A program made the position numbers and the translations under genes. The notes below the pieces were generated by a model, which was not told where the DNA came from, ran no database searches, and saw only the letters and a program-made list of their open reading frames with translations. DNA of 64,000 nt from positions 17,407,914-17,471,913 of the forward strand of contig CM070588.1 of the NCBI GenBank assembly GCA_036346355.1, read 5' to 3'. Below are positions 8,809 through 20,035 of this stretch, piece after piece. How positions within the stretch are numbered: the first letter of the stretch is position 1; each line of letters begins with the position of its first letter. Source of the stretch: Rhipidocladum racemiflorum. Taxonomy: Eukaryota > Streptophyta > Magnoliopsida > Poales > Poaceae.

Positions 8809-10071
8809 TTGGAGATTGCAAGACTAAAATGCATGCTTTTAGTTCAAACCCTGGTTCCGAACTCCGAGCAGAAAGTAGGATGTTACTGGGTGAGAATACT
8901 AATAGATGGGATAGAGTTCCTAGCGAACCTTATTATTTTGGAGACCCAGACCTTAGATGTTATCTTGGGAATGGATTGGTTATCCAAGCACAAGGCCGTA
9001 TTGGGTTGTGGACGAAGGACTATCTCAGTCGAGAGCCCTTGTGGAAAGAAAGTGGAATTTCAAGCTACTGCCGTTAGAGATGGACAGTTGATGGTTAACA
9101 GTACCAAGGCAATCAGCATAGAGGATGTCTCAGTAGTAAATGAGTACCCAGATGTTTTTCCCGAAGATCTACAGTATGCCGCGAGACGAGGGCATAGAGT
9201 TTGTGATAGAGCTTGTACTGCACAAAGACCGATAGCAAAGAGACCCTATCGGATGTCCACTGAGGAATTGGTAGAGATGAAGAGACAACTTGAAGAGTTA
9301 ATGGAGAAAGGATTTATCAGACCGAGTTCGTCGCCGTGGGGAGCACCAGTTTTTTTCGTCAAGAAGAAGGACAGGAGTTTCAGGATGTGCATTGACTACC
9401 GTGCACTCAATGAAGTCACTGTGAAGAATAAGTATCCGCTACCCAGGATCGATTTTCTGTTTGATCAGCTGAGAGGAGCCGGAGTTTTCTCCAAGATTGA
9501 TCTGAGATCGGGATACCATGAGTTGAAGATCCGATCGGAGGATATTCCGAAGACCGCATTTTCGTCGAGATATGGACATTACGAGTTTACTGTTATGTCC
9601 TTTGGTCTGACGAATGCACCGGCATATTTCATGAATATGATGAATAAGGTGTTCATGGAATATTTGGACAAGTTTGTTGTTGTGTTCATAGATGATATTC
9701 TAATCTACTCCAAGACAGAGGATGAACATGCCGAACACTTGAGACGAGTTTTGGAAAAGCTGAGGGAACAGCAACTCTTCGCCAAGTTCAGTAAGTGTGA
9801 TTTTTGGAAGGACAAGGTGGAATTCCTCGGACATGTAATGACCGCAGAAGGAGTTGCCGTTGATCCAAGTAAAGTAGAAGCTGTGTTACATTGGGAGCAG
9901 CCGAAGACTGTGACCCAGATCCGGAGTTTCCTTGGAATGGCAGGTTACTACCGCCGCTTCATTAAAGGCTTTTCAACAATTGCGAGATCTCTTACGCAAT
10001 TGCTGAAAAAGGAGAAGAAGTTTACATGGGCCTTGAGTGCGAAAGGATTCCAAGAATCAAGACGAGGTTGA
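8809..10071 (+). pseudogene. pol: Element A pol: end of protease plus reverse transcriptase
   Basis: A 420-codon open frame. It contains ILGMDWLSKHKAVLGCG (the C-terminal flap-side motif of retropepsin), then RT with KKKDRSFRMCIDYRALN, FSKIDLRSGYH and the catalytic FIDD at 9685-9696, and ends with the thumb GYYRRFIKGFS. A compensating double frameshift near 9170-9230 scrambles about 20 residues between PDVFPEDL and the IAKRPYRMS segment, compared with B. The frame is lost at about 10040. RT copies element RNA into cDNA, primed at the site near 6350. Confidence 0.9.
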
Positions 10072-10675
10072 CATCGGCACGATGTTGGTTCTGCCGGACG
10101 TCAATCAAAGCTTTGATATCTATTGTGATGCATCGCGCCAAGGACTTGGATGTGTGTTGATGCAGAACGGAAAGGTTGTTGCCTATGCATCAAGGCAGTT
10201 GAGGCCGCATGAGGAGAATTACCCGACACATGACCTAGAGTTAGCTGCCGTAGTGCATGCCTTGAAGATATGGCGTCACTATCTGATCGGGAACAGATGT
10301 GAAGTGTACACGGATCATAAGAGCCTTAAGTACATATTCATCCAGTCGGATCTGAATATGAGGCAAAGGAGATGGTTGGAGTTGATTAAGGATTACAATG
10401 TCGGAATCCATTATCATCCCGGAAAGGCTAATGTGGTGGCCGATGCCTTGAGTCGGAAAAGCCATACCGTGAATATGTTAATAGCCACGAATCAGGATGA
10501 GCTATGCCAGGAATTTCAGAGAATGAAAATTGAGGTGGTACCTAGCGGATTCTTGGCCTCATTGGAAGTAAAGCCTACCCTAGAAGATCAGATACAGGAA
10601 GGACAGAAGTATGATGACAAGATCCGCAGGATTAAGTCCAAAAGTGGGAAGGCAAGGCAAAGGACTTCAAGCTAG
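10037..10675 (+). pseudogene. pol: Element A pol: RNase H domain
   Basis: The frame continues from RT after a shift. It shows DIYCDASRQGLGCVLMQ, then HDLELAAVVHALKIWRHYL, VYTDHKSLKYIF and ADALSRK, so the D-E-D-D catalytic set of a Ty3/gypsy RNase H is present. The enzyme degrades RNA in the RNA-DNA hybrid. A second shift at about 10645 (after RIKSK) separates it from integrase. Confidence 0.88.
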
Positions 10676-10695
10676 ATGAGCAGGGCACGTTATGG

Positions 10696-12015
10696 ATGAA
10701 GGATCGGATTTGTGTGCCCAACAAGAAGGAATTAAAGCAACTAATTTTGGAGGAAGCCCATGACTCCAAGTATTCAATTCATCCTGGAAGTGCCAAGATG
10801 TATCAAGACTTGAAGGAAAGATTCTGGTGGTCGAACATGAAGCGTGAAGTTGCCGAGCATGTTGCATTGTGCGACGTATGCCAGAGAGTCAAGGCGATGC
10901 ATCAGAGACCAGCAGGATTGTTGCAGCCGCTGAAGATACCTGAGTGGAAGTGGGAGGAAATCGGAATGGATTTCATTACCGGTTTGCCTAAGACTCAAGG
11001 AGGTTATGACTCCATATGGGTTATAGTGGATCACTTGACCAAGGTAGCCCATTTCATCCCTGTAAAGACCTCTTACTCGGGGGACAAGTTAGCAGAGTTG
11101 TATATGATCAGGATCGTCTGTTTGCACGGAGTGCTAAAGAAGATCGTATCGGATAGAGGTACCCAGTTTACCTCGAGGTTCTGGAATAAGCTACATGAAG
11201 CCATGGGAACCCGTTTGAACTTCAGTACAGCTTATCATCCACAGACGGATGGCCAGACTGAAAGAGTCAATCAGATTCTGGAAGATATGCTAAGAGCGTG
11301 TGCATTGGCTTATGCTACCTCTTGGGATAAGAGTTTGCCGTATGCCGAGTTCAGTTACAATAATAGTTACCAGGCTAGTTTACAGATGTCACCTTTTGAG
11401 GCACTGTATGGTCGACCCTGTCGGACGCCATTAAACTGGAATGAGACCGGCGAGCGCCGTGTCTTCGGGCCTGATATTCTTCAAGAAGCTGAAGAGCAGA
11501 TTGCCAGGATTAGGGAAAGGTTGAAGATAGCCCAATCACGACAAAAGAGTTATGCTGACAATCGTCGCCAGGATTTGAGTTTTGAACCAGAAGATTTTGT
11601 ATACCTCAGAGTTACGCCGCTCAGGGGAGTTAAGAGGTTCCATGCCAAAGGGAAACTTGCACCCCATTATGTTGGACCATTTAAGATTTTGAGCCGTAGA
11701 GGCGAAGTTGCTTATCAGCTGGAGTTACCGCAGTCATTGGCAGGAGTGCATGACGTGTTCCACGTGTCCCAGTTGAAGAAGTGTCTCCGAGTACCTGAGG
11801 AGCAGGCGCCGCTAGAGTCAATTGAGCTACAAGAAGATCTGACTTGCAAGGAGCATCCCGTGAAGATTCTGGACACCATGGATCGAGAGACGAGGAACAA
11901 GTCAACCCGTTTCTGTAGAGTTCAGTGGAGCAACCATGCAGAGAGCGAAGCAACATGGGAGCGCGAAGAGGATTTGAAGAAAGAGTTTCCAAACCTATTC
12001 TGTAGTAAGCCCTGA
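10696..12015 (+). pseudogene. pol: Element A pol: integrase with C-terminal chromodomain
   Basis: A 439-codon open frame. The zinc-binding HHCC residues are at about 22, 29, 59 and 62. The catalytic core is D92 (GMDFITGL), D153 (SDRGTQF) and E189 (GQTERVNQ), the DD35E spacing. A GPF motif follows (YVGPFKIL), and the last 45 residues (VKILDT, RVQWSNH, ATWEREEDL) form a chromodomain, the mark of chromoviruses that steers insertion to heterochromatin. This frame is intact, but it is separated from RNase H by a frameshift, so I mark it as part of a broken polyprotein. Confidence 0.92.
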
Positions 12016-12037
12016 ATCTCGGGGACGAGATTCTATT

Positions 12038-12047
12038 AAGGGGGGAG
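12038..12047 (+). other. Element A polypurine tract
   Basis: AAGGGGGGAG lies 3 bases before the 3' LTR at 12051. It is the plus-strand primer for cDNA synthesis. Element C has the matching AAGGGGAG before its 3' LTR. Confidence 0.85.
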
Positions 12048-12050
12048 CTT

Positions 12051-15000
12051 TGTAACACCCCAAAATTTTGCTTTTCTTAAATTTATGTGTGATTTGGCAC
12101 TTTGGTGAATTTTTGGAATTTTCTGGAATTTATTTGGATTTATTTGGAATTTATTTGAATTTATTCCATTTTGAAATGATTAAAGAATTTAACTTTGCAA
12201 ATAAAATTTTGTTGGAAATATTTTATTTGAGTCCAAAATGCCCCAAAGTATTTTCCAGAATTTTTCTGGAATTTTTCTGAGTATTTTGCTATTTTTCTTG
12301 AATTAAATGAATTACTGGAAATTATTTTAAATATTAAATCGCTGGAAAATCGAACCGGGTCGGTTACTGTTCCTCCGACCGAGCCCGAGTCAGACTCGAG
12401 TTCGAGTCCGACCCGAACCCGACCCGAGCCCGTGGTTGAGCCGAACCCACTCGGTCGAACCCTACGCGTGTGACCGTTGGATCAAGATCCAACGGCCACG
12501 ATTGAGCCACGTCGCCGGACCCGAGCCCGACCGAGCCAGCCAGCTCGCCCGAGTCCGACCCGAACCCAAACCCACGCACCGTTGGATCTCGATCCAGCGG
12601 TGTCTGCGTGCCACGTCACCCAATCAGAGGCCGCCGGACTCGCCCGCCCAGAGAGGACCTCGGTTTCCGTGCGTTTCACGGACGCCGAGGGCCCTATTTA
12701 TTGCGCTGCCACCCGTGTCGGGATCGCCGCTTCATTGCGCACCCATAGCCCTAACTCACCTCGCCTGAGCCGCCGTGGTTGCGCCGCTAGAGCTCGCCGG
12801 AGTTAGGAGAAGGTGCAGCCGCGGTTTTTCGCCGATAGCCGCCGTCTCCATCGTCCTCCGTCGCCGTTGACCCCAGATCCAGAACCGTGAGAGCAAGCCG
12901 CGTCGGTGAGCACCACCCACGTCGCCGGAGCGCGTCCGAAACGCCGTCGGCTGGAGTCATCGTCCCTGCGCCGGTGACCAGCGCCGCCGTTCGCCATCGC
13001 CGGACTTGAGCTCCTCACCGGCCCGATCCGATCCATCCAACATCCCGATCACGCCACGTCATCCCACGGTGAGATCCCGTCCAAAATCCCAGATCCAATC
13101 TCGACCGTTGGATCTAGATCCAACGGTCCAGATCAAACGCGTTCACCCCAAACGCGTGAGTCCAGATCCAATCTGGGCCGTTGATTTTCAAATCAACGGC
13201 CGAGATCTAGCCACGTGTGCGGGAGACTGACCGCCGCGGTCAGCGCCGTCCACGCGCGCGTGCGTGTGACGCTGACACGCGGGGCCCGCATGTCAGCGGC
13301 CCAGCCACACTGCACCATGACGTCACGCTGACGTCATGGCGGGCCCGCATGTCAGCGGCTGTCCCAGCCGAGCGCTGATGTCAGCAATGACGTCACCAGT
13401 GGGTCCCACCTGTCAGCACCGTGGGCTGAGCCCCGCTGACGTCAGCAATGACGTCACCCGAGGGGACCCACCTGTCAGCGACACGTGGAGCCGTGGACCG
13501 AGTCCACGGTGGACCGAGCCAAACCATGGACCACGTCCATGAACCGGCTGACGTCAGCCGCCCAATCAGAGGCTGCCACGTGTCCTCGCTGACGCAATAA
13601 TTAATTTCCGAAAAAGAAAATGATTTATTAATTCGAAATAATGATTTCAGATTTTGTTTCAAACTTCAAACGCTTATAACTTTTGCGTTTCAACTCCGAT
13701 TTGAGTGATTCAAATTTCTAAATTTGTATAAAATTGAGATCTACCTAATTATGAATTTTATTTAATTTTTGGACTAAAGTTTTTCTCTGTAATATTATTT
13801 AATTGATTATTTAAACTTTAAATAATTATAACTTTTGCATTTTAACTCCGATTTGAACGATTCCAGTTCCTAAAAATTCATAAAATTATGTTCTCTCTGT
13901 TTATGGATTTTATTTGGAGTTTTGGGATGCTTTTGCCTATTGTTTATTTGTGTATTGCTATTTGCACGTATTACGAGTAGACGTTGAAGTGCCCGAAGGC
14001 TTCGAAGGAGAAGTGTTGACCCAGGAGCCAGCTCAAGACCAAGAACAAGTACTTTTTGAAGGCAAGTTATGCTTTGACCATGTTGATCCCATTTTGAAAC
14101 CTATTTTGGTTCAAATTATTGCATGCTAGTTTAAATTAGAAAATGCTTTACTTAATTATGGGTAATTAGATAAATGCCTAATTGTTGTATGACACCTTGA
14201 TTACTTAGATATGTGCCATGACCCCTTGTCACCCTAGTTGTGGATTATTAGTTGGACATTACTAAATTGCCAACATGGGTTTGTAGATCGTTGTAGTATA
14301 TGGCTTGGAGCACCTTTCGTGCTCATGACATGATTTTGGACACTCAAACGTTAATATTGACTTAATGACATATTGAACCTGTTTTGGAAAGGTATCATGT
14401 GATGTTGATGGCACGTGGTGCATGGTAACCAATTGGGGTTTGATAAATAGCTTTTGACTGGGGCATGTGGCAAGAACGATCGGGTGGGCCAGTTGTGGCA
14501 CCGGGAATGTTGTTTTGGTTCTTCGGGTAGTCTTGCCCTGGTCACCCTAAGGACTTCACCTTGCAAGCCTTTGAACTGAGTCAATCTTGCAACCACATGT
14601 CTGTAATGGGATGGACCTAGTTGATTAAGTTGCTAATAACGTACCTGTGGGACCTCAGGAGGTCAACTACACCCTTTGTGTATGTTGTACGGGGGAGCGT
14701 ACCGGGGCTGCGGCTAGGTACCCATCTAACGGTTGGTTGGCCTAAACTTCGCCTTAGCTAAGGGAAGGGTTAGTGTGCAACAACCGGGGAGGACCACTTG
14801 TACTGTTAGAAGTTTCCGCCTTTGTGGTGTTTGACTGTATCTTGTGGGTAAAGTGCATAACCTCTGCAGAGTGTAAAATCTATTCGAATAGCCGAGTCCG
14901 CGGTATTGGACATCGCTCGGGAATTACAGTCAAGGGTTAGATTTTCTCAGAAATAACTTGGACTTGAAAGGTTGGGTTGGATTTATAATGATGTTGATAG

Positions 15001-15577
15001 AAATGTGGATTAGGATGGGAAAGATGTATACTAAACCCCTTTGAAAAGTTATTTATGCTTTACTTGTTACTACTGCTTTCGAATCTACTTATGATACTTG
15101 CTAAATGCTCTTACTGCAAAAATACCTTGAGCCACTCCTTTGTATTAAGCCATGCATGTAGTATATTAGCTGCATTCTGTGCATGACTTGCTGAGTACCA
15201 AGTACTCACCCTTGCCACAATACAACACCAGTTGAAGAGGAGACTACACCAGCTTTGGAGGAGGAGCTCCAAGAGGAACCGTCTACTTAGGGAGCGAGCC
15301 CAGTCAGTTGCCTGTGGTATACTGGATGGCGCCACGAAGTTATCTTATTTTTCCGCTGCTATTATTTCTCTCTTAATAAGTTTCGCCCTGCGTGGCGTAT
15401 ATTTGTAACTTGACCATAAGGTCGAGTAACCAGTTTGACTATTAAATTAAAGTACTTTATTAGTATCGAGTGGTATGATTGTGATATTCATCGATGTTAA
15501 GACTGTGTGCACTAGCGCGTTCCTGGACTAGTGCTGAATACACAGAGGGTCCGGATTTGCAAATTCGGGTCCCGACA
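12051..15577 (+). repeat. Element A 3' LTR
   Basis: A 3,527-bp direct repeat of 2771-6345. It has a single copy of the block that is duplicated in the 5' LTR and lacks 23 bases after AGTTTCCG near 14818. It ends CCCGACA, followed by the GCGAC target duplication. Palindromes lie at 12474 and 13105, a TATA-like box at 12695 and a TGACGTCA cluster at about 13315-13580. Confidence 0.93.
13981..15290 (+). other. LTR-embedded two-block split ORF (A 3' LTR copy)
   Basis: Block a (13981-14061, 81 bp) has acceptor GAGTAG and a GC-type donor, GAAG/GCAAGTT. Block b (15232-15290, 59 bp) follows CAACACCAG and ends TAG. Both splice signals are intact here, unlike in the 5' LTR. The implied intron is 1,170 bp. 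Confidence 0.55.
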
Positions 15578-16070
15578 GCGACAAGCCAGTTGCCGCGCAC
15601 CGTAAACGGGCGAGGGTACCAGTCGGCCACGAGCTAAAAGACCATGGTATGCCCCATGAGGGCCAGCTGAGCGACAAGCCAATTGCCGCGCACCGTAAAC
15701 GGGCGCGGATACCACTCGGCCACGAGTCAAAAGACCATGGTACGCCCCATGAGGGCCAGCTGAGCGACAAGCCAGTTGCCGCGCACCGTAAACGGGCGCG
15801 GGTACCACTCGGCCACGAGCCAAAAGACCATGGTGCGCCCCATGAGGGCCAGCTGAGCGACAAGCCAGTTGCCGCGCACCGTAAACGGGCGCGGGTATCA
15901 CTCGGCCACGAGCCAAACAACTCATTCAAGGTACGTCCCATGAGGGTCGATGGAGCTTTGCAAGCCGATCACCGCGCACCGCAAACAGGCGCGGGTACCA
16001 CTCGGCCCCGAGCCAACCAACCGCGGTGGCCTTACTTAACAAGTTCTTTACGATCTGTTTTTCCCACAGA
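15578..16070 (+). repeat. O 3' UTR tandem array, 93-bp unit
   Basis: Copies of ggccagctgagcgacaagcc start at 15661, 15754 and 15847, exactly 93 bases apart. A partial unit sits before them (cut by element A) and a diverged unit follows near 15940. The unit also carries caccgtaaacgggcgcgggt and cggccacgagccaaaagacc. Long open frames exist through the array because 93 is divisible by 3, but I do not regard them as genes. Confidence 0.92.
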
Positions 16071-16110
16071 ATCTTTATAACAGGATAAGAGGAGGAAATC
16101 CGATCCTAAA

Positions 16111-16125
16111 GCACATGGGGGCTGC
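16111..16125 (+). other. Element O polypurine tract
   Basis: GCACATGGGGGCTGC directly precedes the TGTGGG start of the LTR. A G-run followed by CTGC or CTAC before the LTR is the usual arrangement in grass Tat elements. Bases 16071-16110 hold nothing else I recognise. Confidence 0.6.
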
Positions 16126-16708
16126 TGTGGGATGTCTGAGATGGGGGTCCCGCAAGTGAGACCTACCTCCAACTGGGCCGAAGGCGGAGTAGTAGGCCCA
16201 GAGTCTGGAAGCGCCACGATAGGCCCGGGGGATGGCCCGACTTCTTCCCCAAGGCAGCTCGCCGACCCTTCAGCGAAGCTCCGTGACACGCCCAAACAAC
16301 CTGTCAAAAAGCGAAGTAGGCGGTCTGACATCGGCAGAGCCTGCAGGCGCCGGAACTTGGCGGAGTGGCAGGCGCAGGTCGGGGAAGGCACGACCACATC
16401 CCTGGGCGTAGCGGGGCCCAGTCGATAAGAGACAAAGTATGTACTCATGAAGCCACAATGTTCAGGGCCAGGTGGCGCCCATTGTGCGGCATATCTTTCC
16501 CCTAGTATAAAAAGAGAGGGGAGAAGAGAAAAAAAGGGAGGCTCATATATCCAAGAACACAGGACTAGGGTATTATCTCCACCGCGAGAGCCTGAACCTG
16601 TCTAAAAGAGAGGGATCGCCCTTGCATCCTGTGTTACCATCTAGCTCCGATCACGCACGAATCCCCTAGAATCACAAATCTCATTGCCGGCGAAATCAAT
16701 CGTCGACA
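16126..16708 (+). repeat. Element O 3' LTR
   Basis: 583 bp, starting TGTGG and ending CGACA (an imperfect inverted repeat). It holds a TATA box, TATAAAAA, at 16508 and an R-region phrase, caagaacacagga, also present in K's LTR (about 56811). Its end abuts element B at 16709. The other LTR lies outside the window, so the start is inferred from the polypurine tract and the TG. Confidence 0.7.
16508..16515 (+). promoter_or_regulatory. Element O LTR TATA box
   Basis: CCTAGTATAAAAAGAGAG, about 40 bases upstream of the R-region phrase shared with K, sets the + orientation of O. Confidence 0.65.
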
Positions 16709-18212
16709 CCAGGGTAGGCTTCACTTCTAATGTGGCCAAGAATCCTTCTAGTACTACTTGAATCTGCATCTTCTGGAAATCCTCACATAGCTCATCCCGA
16801 CTTGTGGCTAACAACATGTTCACAGTATGGCTTTTTCGACTCAAGGCATCGGCTACCACGTTGGCCTTTCCTGGATGGTAATGGATTCCAACATTATAAT
16901 CCTTGATCAACTCTAACCATCTCCTCTGCCTCATGTTCAGGTCTGATTGGGTGAAGATGTACTTAAGACTCTTATGGTCCGTATATACTTCACATCTGTT
17001 TTCAATCAAATAGTGACGCCATAACTTCAAAGCATGCACTACGGCAGCTAGCTCTAGGTCATGCGTTTGATAATTCTCCTCGTGCGGCCTCAACTGCCTT
17101 GATGCATAAGCGACGACCTTTCTGTTCTGCATCAGCACACATCCAAGTCCTTGGCGCGATGCGTCACAATAGATATCGAAGCTCTGATTAACATCCGGTA
17201 GAATCAACACCGGCGCTGATGTCAATCGCTTCTTCAACTCTTGAAAACCTTTTTCGCATTCTGGCGTCCATGCAAACTTCTTCTCCTTTTTCAACAATTG
17301 CGTAAGGGGTTTCGCAATCGTCGAAAAGCCTTCAATGAAACGGCGGTAGTAACCTGCCATTCCAAGGAAACTCCGGATTTGGGTCACGGTCTTCGGCTGT
17401 TCCCAATGTAACATAGCTTCTACCTTGCTTGGATCTACGGCGACTCCTTCCGCAGTCATTACATGTCCGAGGAACTCTACCTTATCTTTCCAAAAATCAC
17501 ACTTGCTGAACTTGGCGAAAAGTTGTTGTTCCCTTAGCTTTTCCAAAACTTGCCTCAAGTGCTCTGCATGTTCATCCTCTGTCTTGGAGTAAATTAAGAT
17601 ATCATCTATGAACACAACAACAAACTTGTCCAAATATTCCATGAACACCTTATTCATCATATTCATGAAATATGCTGGCGCATTCGTCAGACCAAAGGAC
17701 ATAAATGTATACTCGTAATGTCCATATCTTGACGAGAATGCGGTCTTCGGGATATCTTCCGATCGGATCTTCAACTGGTGGTATCCCGATCTCAGATCAA
17801 TCTTGGAGAAGACTCCGGCTCCTCTCAACTGATCAAACAAATCATCGATCCTGGGTAGCGGATACTTATTCTTCACGGTGACTTCATTGAGTGCACGGTA
17901 GTCAATGCACATCCTGAAACTCCCATCCTTCTTCTTGACAAACAAAACTGGTGCTCCCCACAGCGACGAACTTGGTCTGATAAATCCTTTCTCCATCAAC
18001 TCTTCAAGCTGCTTCTTCATCTCTACTAATTCCTCGGTGGACATCCGGTAAGGTCTCTTCGCTATCGGCGCTGTACCAGGTACAAGCTCTATCATAAACT
18101 CTATGTCCCTATCTGGCGGCATACCAGGTAAATCTTCAGGAAAAACATCCGGGTACTCATTCACCACTGAGACATCTTCTTTGCTGATTGCTTTGGTGCT
18201 ATTAACCATCAA
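16709..18212 (-). pseudogene. pol: Element B pol: RT and RNase H, truncated by O
   Basis: One long open frame of about 500 codons. RT has KKKDGSFRMCIDYRALN, FSKIDLRSGYH and FIDD (near 17608). RNase H has DIYCDASRQGLGC, HDLELAAVVHAL, VYTDHKS and ADALSRK. The open frame runs on leftwards into antisense O LTR sequence (to 16641), which adds an unrelated tail of about 22 residues. The first Met at 18212 is not a real start, because pol continues upstream through stops. No integrase is present. Confidence 0.9.
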
Positions 18213-18383
18213 CTATCCATCTCTAACGGCGGTAGCTTGGAATTCCACTTTCTTTCCACACGGGCTCTCAACTGAGATAGTCCTTCGTCCACAATCCAAT
18301 ACGGCCTTGTGCTTGGATAACCAATCAATTCCCAAAAAAACATCTAAGGTTTGGGTATCCAACAATATAAGGTTCGCTAGGAA

Positions 18384-18653
18384 CTAAATCCCATCTATTA
18401 ATATTCTCACCCCAGAACATCCTACTTTCGTTCGGAGTTTGGAACCAGGGGTTTGAACTAAGAGCATGCATTTAAGTCTTGCAATCTCTAAATTATTTTT
18501 AGCAGCAAAGCCTTGAGAAACAAACGAATGCGAAGCTCCAGAATCAAACAAAACTGTTGCAGGTACTGAGTTAACAAGTAACTTACCCAGTACGACGTCC
18601 GTGGCATTCTGAAGTACATCTGCGGTGACATGGTTGACTCGGCCTCTCACCAC
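18384..18653 (-). pseudogene. Element B protease region
   Basis: The frame holds the retropepsin active site TVLFDSGASHSFV and downstream KCMLLVQT. It ends at a TAG right after RILIDGI, where A continues into FLANLIILET. It lies between the gag knuckle and RT as in A, and gives the cleanest view of the family's protease motif in this window. Confidence 0.85.
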
Positions 18654-18750
18654 GAGTGCGGAGTCTTTGCTCCTGGCTGTCTTTGTCCCTCGGTTGGCTC
18701 CTGGTGCTTTGGCGTCTGGCTGGTGTGGATCCCAGTTGAAGCGGATCGGG

Positions 18751-18993
18751 TCACTCCTGCTGTCCTCTTAGGGCAAGCTGTTGGCAAAGTGTCCTGGCTC
18801 GTTGCGATTGTTGCGGCGTCTCACTATCCTGTTGATCGCTCAAGCGGCGTTTCTGGTTGGGGCTGGAGTCTGATAGTTCTGATTGACGGGTCTTGGTGCT
18901 GGTGACGGTGTCCTTGTAGAATTCTGTGGCTGGAATCTGAAAAAATGATTTGGCGCAACCCTCAAACGTTGCTGCGCTCCCTGACGTAATCAC
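18751..18993 (-). pseudogene. gag: Element B gag C-terminal region, frameshifted
   Basis: This stretch aligns in position with the Gln-rich linker and CCHC knuckle of A (8330-8560), but the frame is shifted. It reads a Ser/Gln-rich peptide, and the knuckle cysteines are not in this frame. It joins the intact gag core at about 18990 after a stop. Confidence 0.65.
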
Positions 18994-19775
18994 TGCTGTT
19001 GCATCCTGCGCTTCCTGTTGTCGTCCAGCTCCTTGCGCTTGTCCTCAAGAATAAGCGCCTTATTCACAAGCTCCTGGAAATCTGGAAAGGTGTGGGTGAT
19101 CAGTCCCACCTGTAGTCCTGAGTTAAGTCCCTTCATGAAGCAAGACTGTCTGGCTTTATCTGTCGCTACGTCTTTAGGTGCGTAACGAGCAAGCTGTGTG
19201 AACTTATTCAGGTATTCAGCCACCGGCTGGTTACCTTGCTTTAGCGCTCTGAACTCTTCCTTCTTGAGGTCCATAATTCCTTCAGGCACGTGATACTGGC
19301 GAAATGCGGCTGTAAACTCCTCCCAAGTGATGTCCTGAGGGTTCTCCCGCGTGGCGCAGAAGTTCTCCCACCATTCTGCGGCGGTCCCTTCCAACTGATG
19401 AGAACCGTAGAGTACCTTCTCATTTCCCATGCATTGAGCAATGTGTAGCTTCCTCTCAATTGACCTTAACCAATCATTGGCCTCCAACGGATTGGCATTC
19501 CCGGAGAAAGTGAGTGGATGAGTCCTCATGAACTCTAACAGTCTTGAATTCTGGCGTTGTCCCTGATTGACTTGGTTAGCAGTGGCCTGAGCAGTGACGT
19601 GTTGCATCTGTTGCATCATAGCATGCATCAACTGAGTCTGAGCAGCAAGAAAAGCTCCAAAGTTCTGCATGTCAACTGGCGGTGCTAGGTGGGGTGCAGG
19701 TGCTCCATCATTGGGGTTTCCAGCTGGGCGAGAACCACTCCCATTGCCTCCAAGGTTTCCGCGGGTGTTCACCAT
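18990..19775 (-). pseudogene. gag: Element B gag core
   Basis: Met at 19775 (MVNTRGNLGGNGSGSRPAG), preceded by a CAG as in A. The core has WLRSIERKLHIAQCMGNEK, EWWENF and KQGNQPVAEYLNKFTQLAR. It is a single open frame of about 260 codons, stopping before the knuckle. Compared with A it has an insertion (HLA) in the Pro-rich start. It forms the particle shell in an intact element. Confidence 0.9.
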
Positions 19776-20035
19776 CTGTCGATTGCTCCGAGGTTTCGAG
19801 ATGAGAGGGAACAAGAATAGACAAGTAGTAGGGAACTTATGCGGGGGAAAAGTGTAACTCAAAATCCAACTTTATTAATACTAATAGTAATAACTTGGTA
19901 TGGTTGCTTACAATGCCTAAGGGCCTTGCAACACATACTGCACACTCAGCAAACAATGAAAATCCAATGCCTCTAAAGGTGACTCTTATTCTATAACGCG
20001 ACTCGACGAAGGAGTCTCGACCTCAACGCCTACGC

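Larger units (their letters stand above)
2771..15577 (+). mobile_element. Element A: complete Tekay/Del-type chromovirus (Ty3/gypsy)
   Basis: The element is 12,807 bp, with a 5' LTR at 2771-6345, a primer site at 6350, ORF1, gag, pol and chromodomain, a polypurine tract at 12038 and a 3' LTR at 12051-15577. Its ends are TGTAACACCC and CCGACA. The 5-bp flanks are gtgac (2766-2770) and gcgac (15578-15582). The uninterrupted neighbouring 93-bp repeat units read gcgac here, so the left flank carries one C-to-T change. Lineage is assigned from the very long LTRs, the RT/integrase type and the C-terminal chromodomain. All domains are present, but frameshifts and stops make it inactive as it stands. 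Confidence 0.93.
1..16708 (+). mobile_element. Element O: right end of a Tat-lineage Ty3/gypsy retrotransposon, split by element A
   Basis: Bases 1-2770 and 15578-16708 belong to one element, and 2771-15577 is the later insertion A. The visible part runs from an antisense ORF (about 66-2101) through a tandem-repeat 3' UTR to a polypurine tract at 16111-16125 and an LTR at 16126-16708. An antisense ORF between pol and the 3' LTR, and tandem repeats in the 3' UTR, are known features of plant Tat-lineage elements. The LTR promoter reads on +, so gag and pol should lie left of the window. The LTR ends exactly where homology to element B pol begins (16709), so O inserted into B. Confidence 0.75.

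Noticed and set aside
15578..16070. CRISPR-like array
   Set aside because: The units are contiguous 93-bp tandem copies without unique spacers, in a plant retrotransposon 3' UTR.
15512..16080. Long open frames on both strands (about 137-143 codons) with a repeated peptide of 31 residues
   Set aside because: They run through the 93-bp array, whose length is divisible by 3, so open frames persist in several registers. They have no start context or domain and are the product of the repeat.
16641..16708. Extra C-terminal domain fused to B RNase H
   Set aside because: This tail is antisense sequence of O's LTR read through by chance at the insertion junction.
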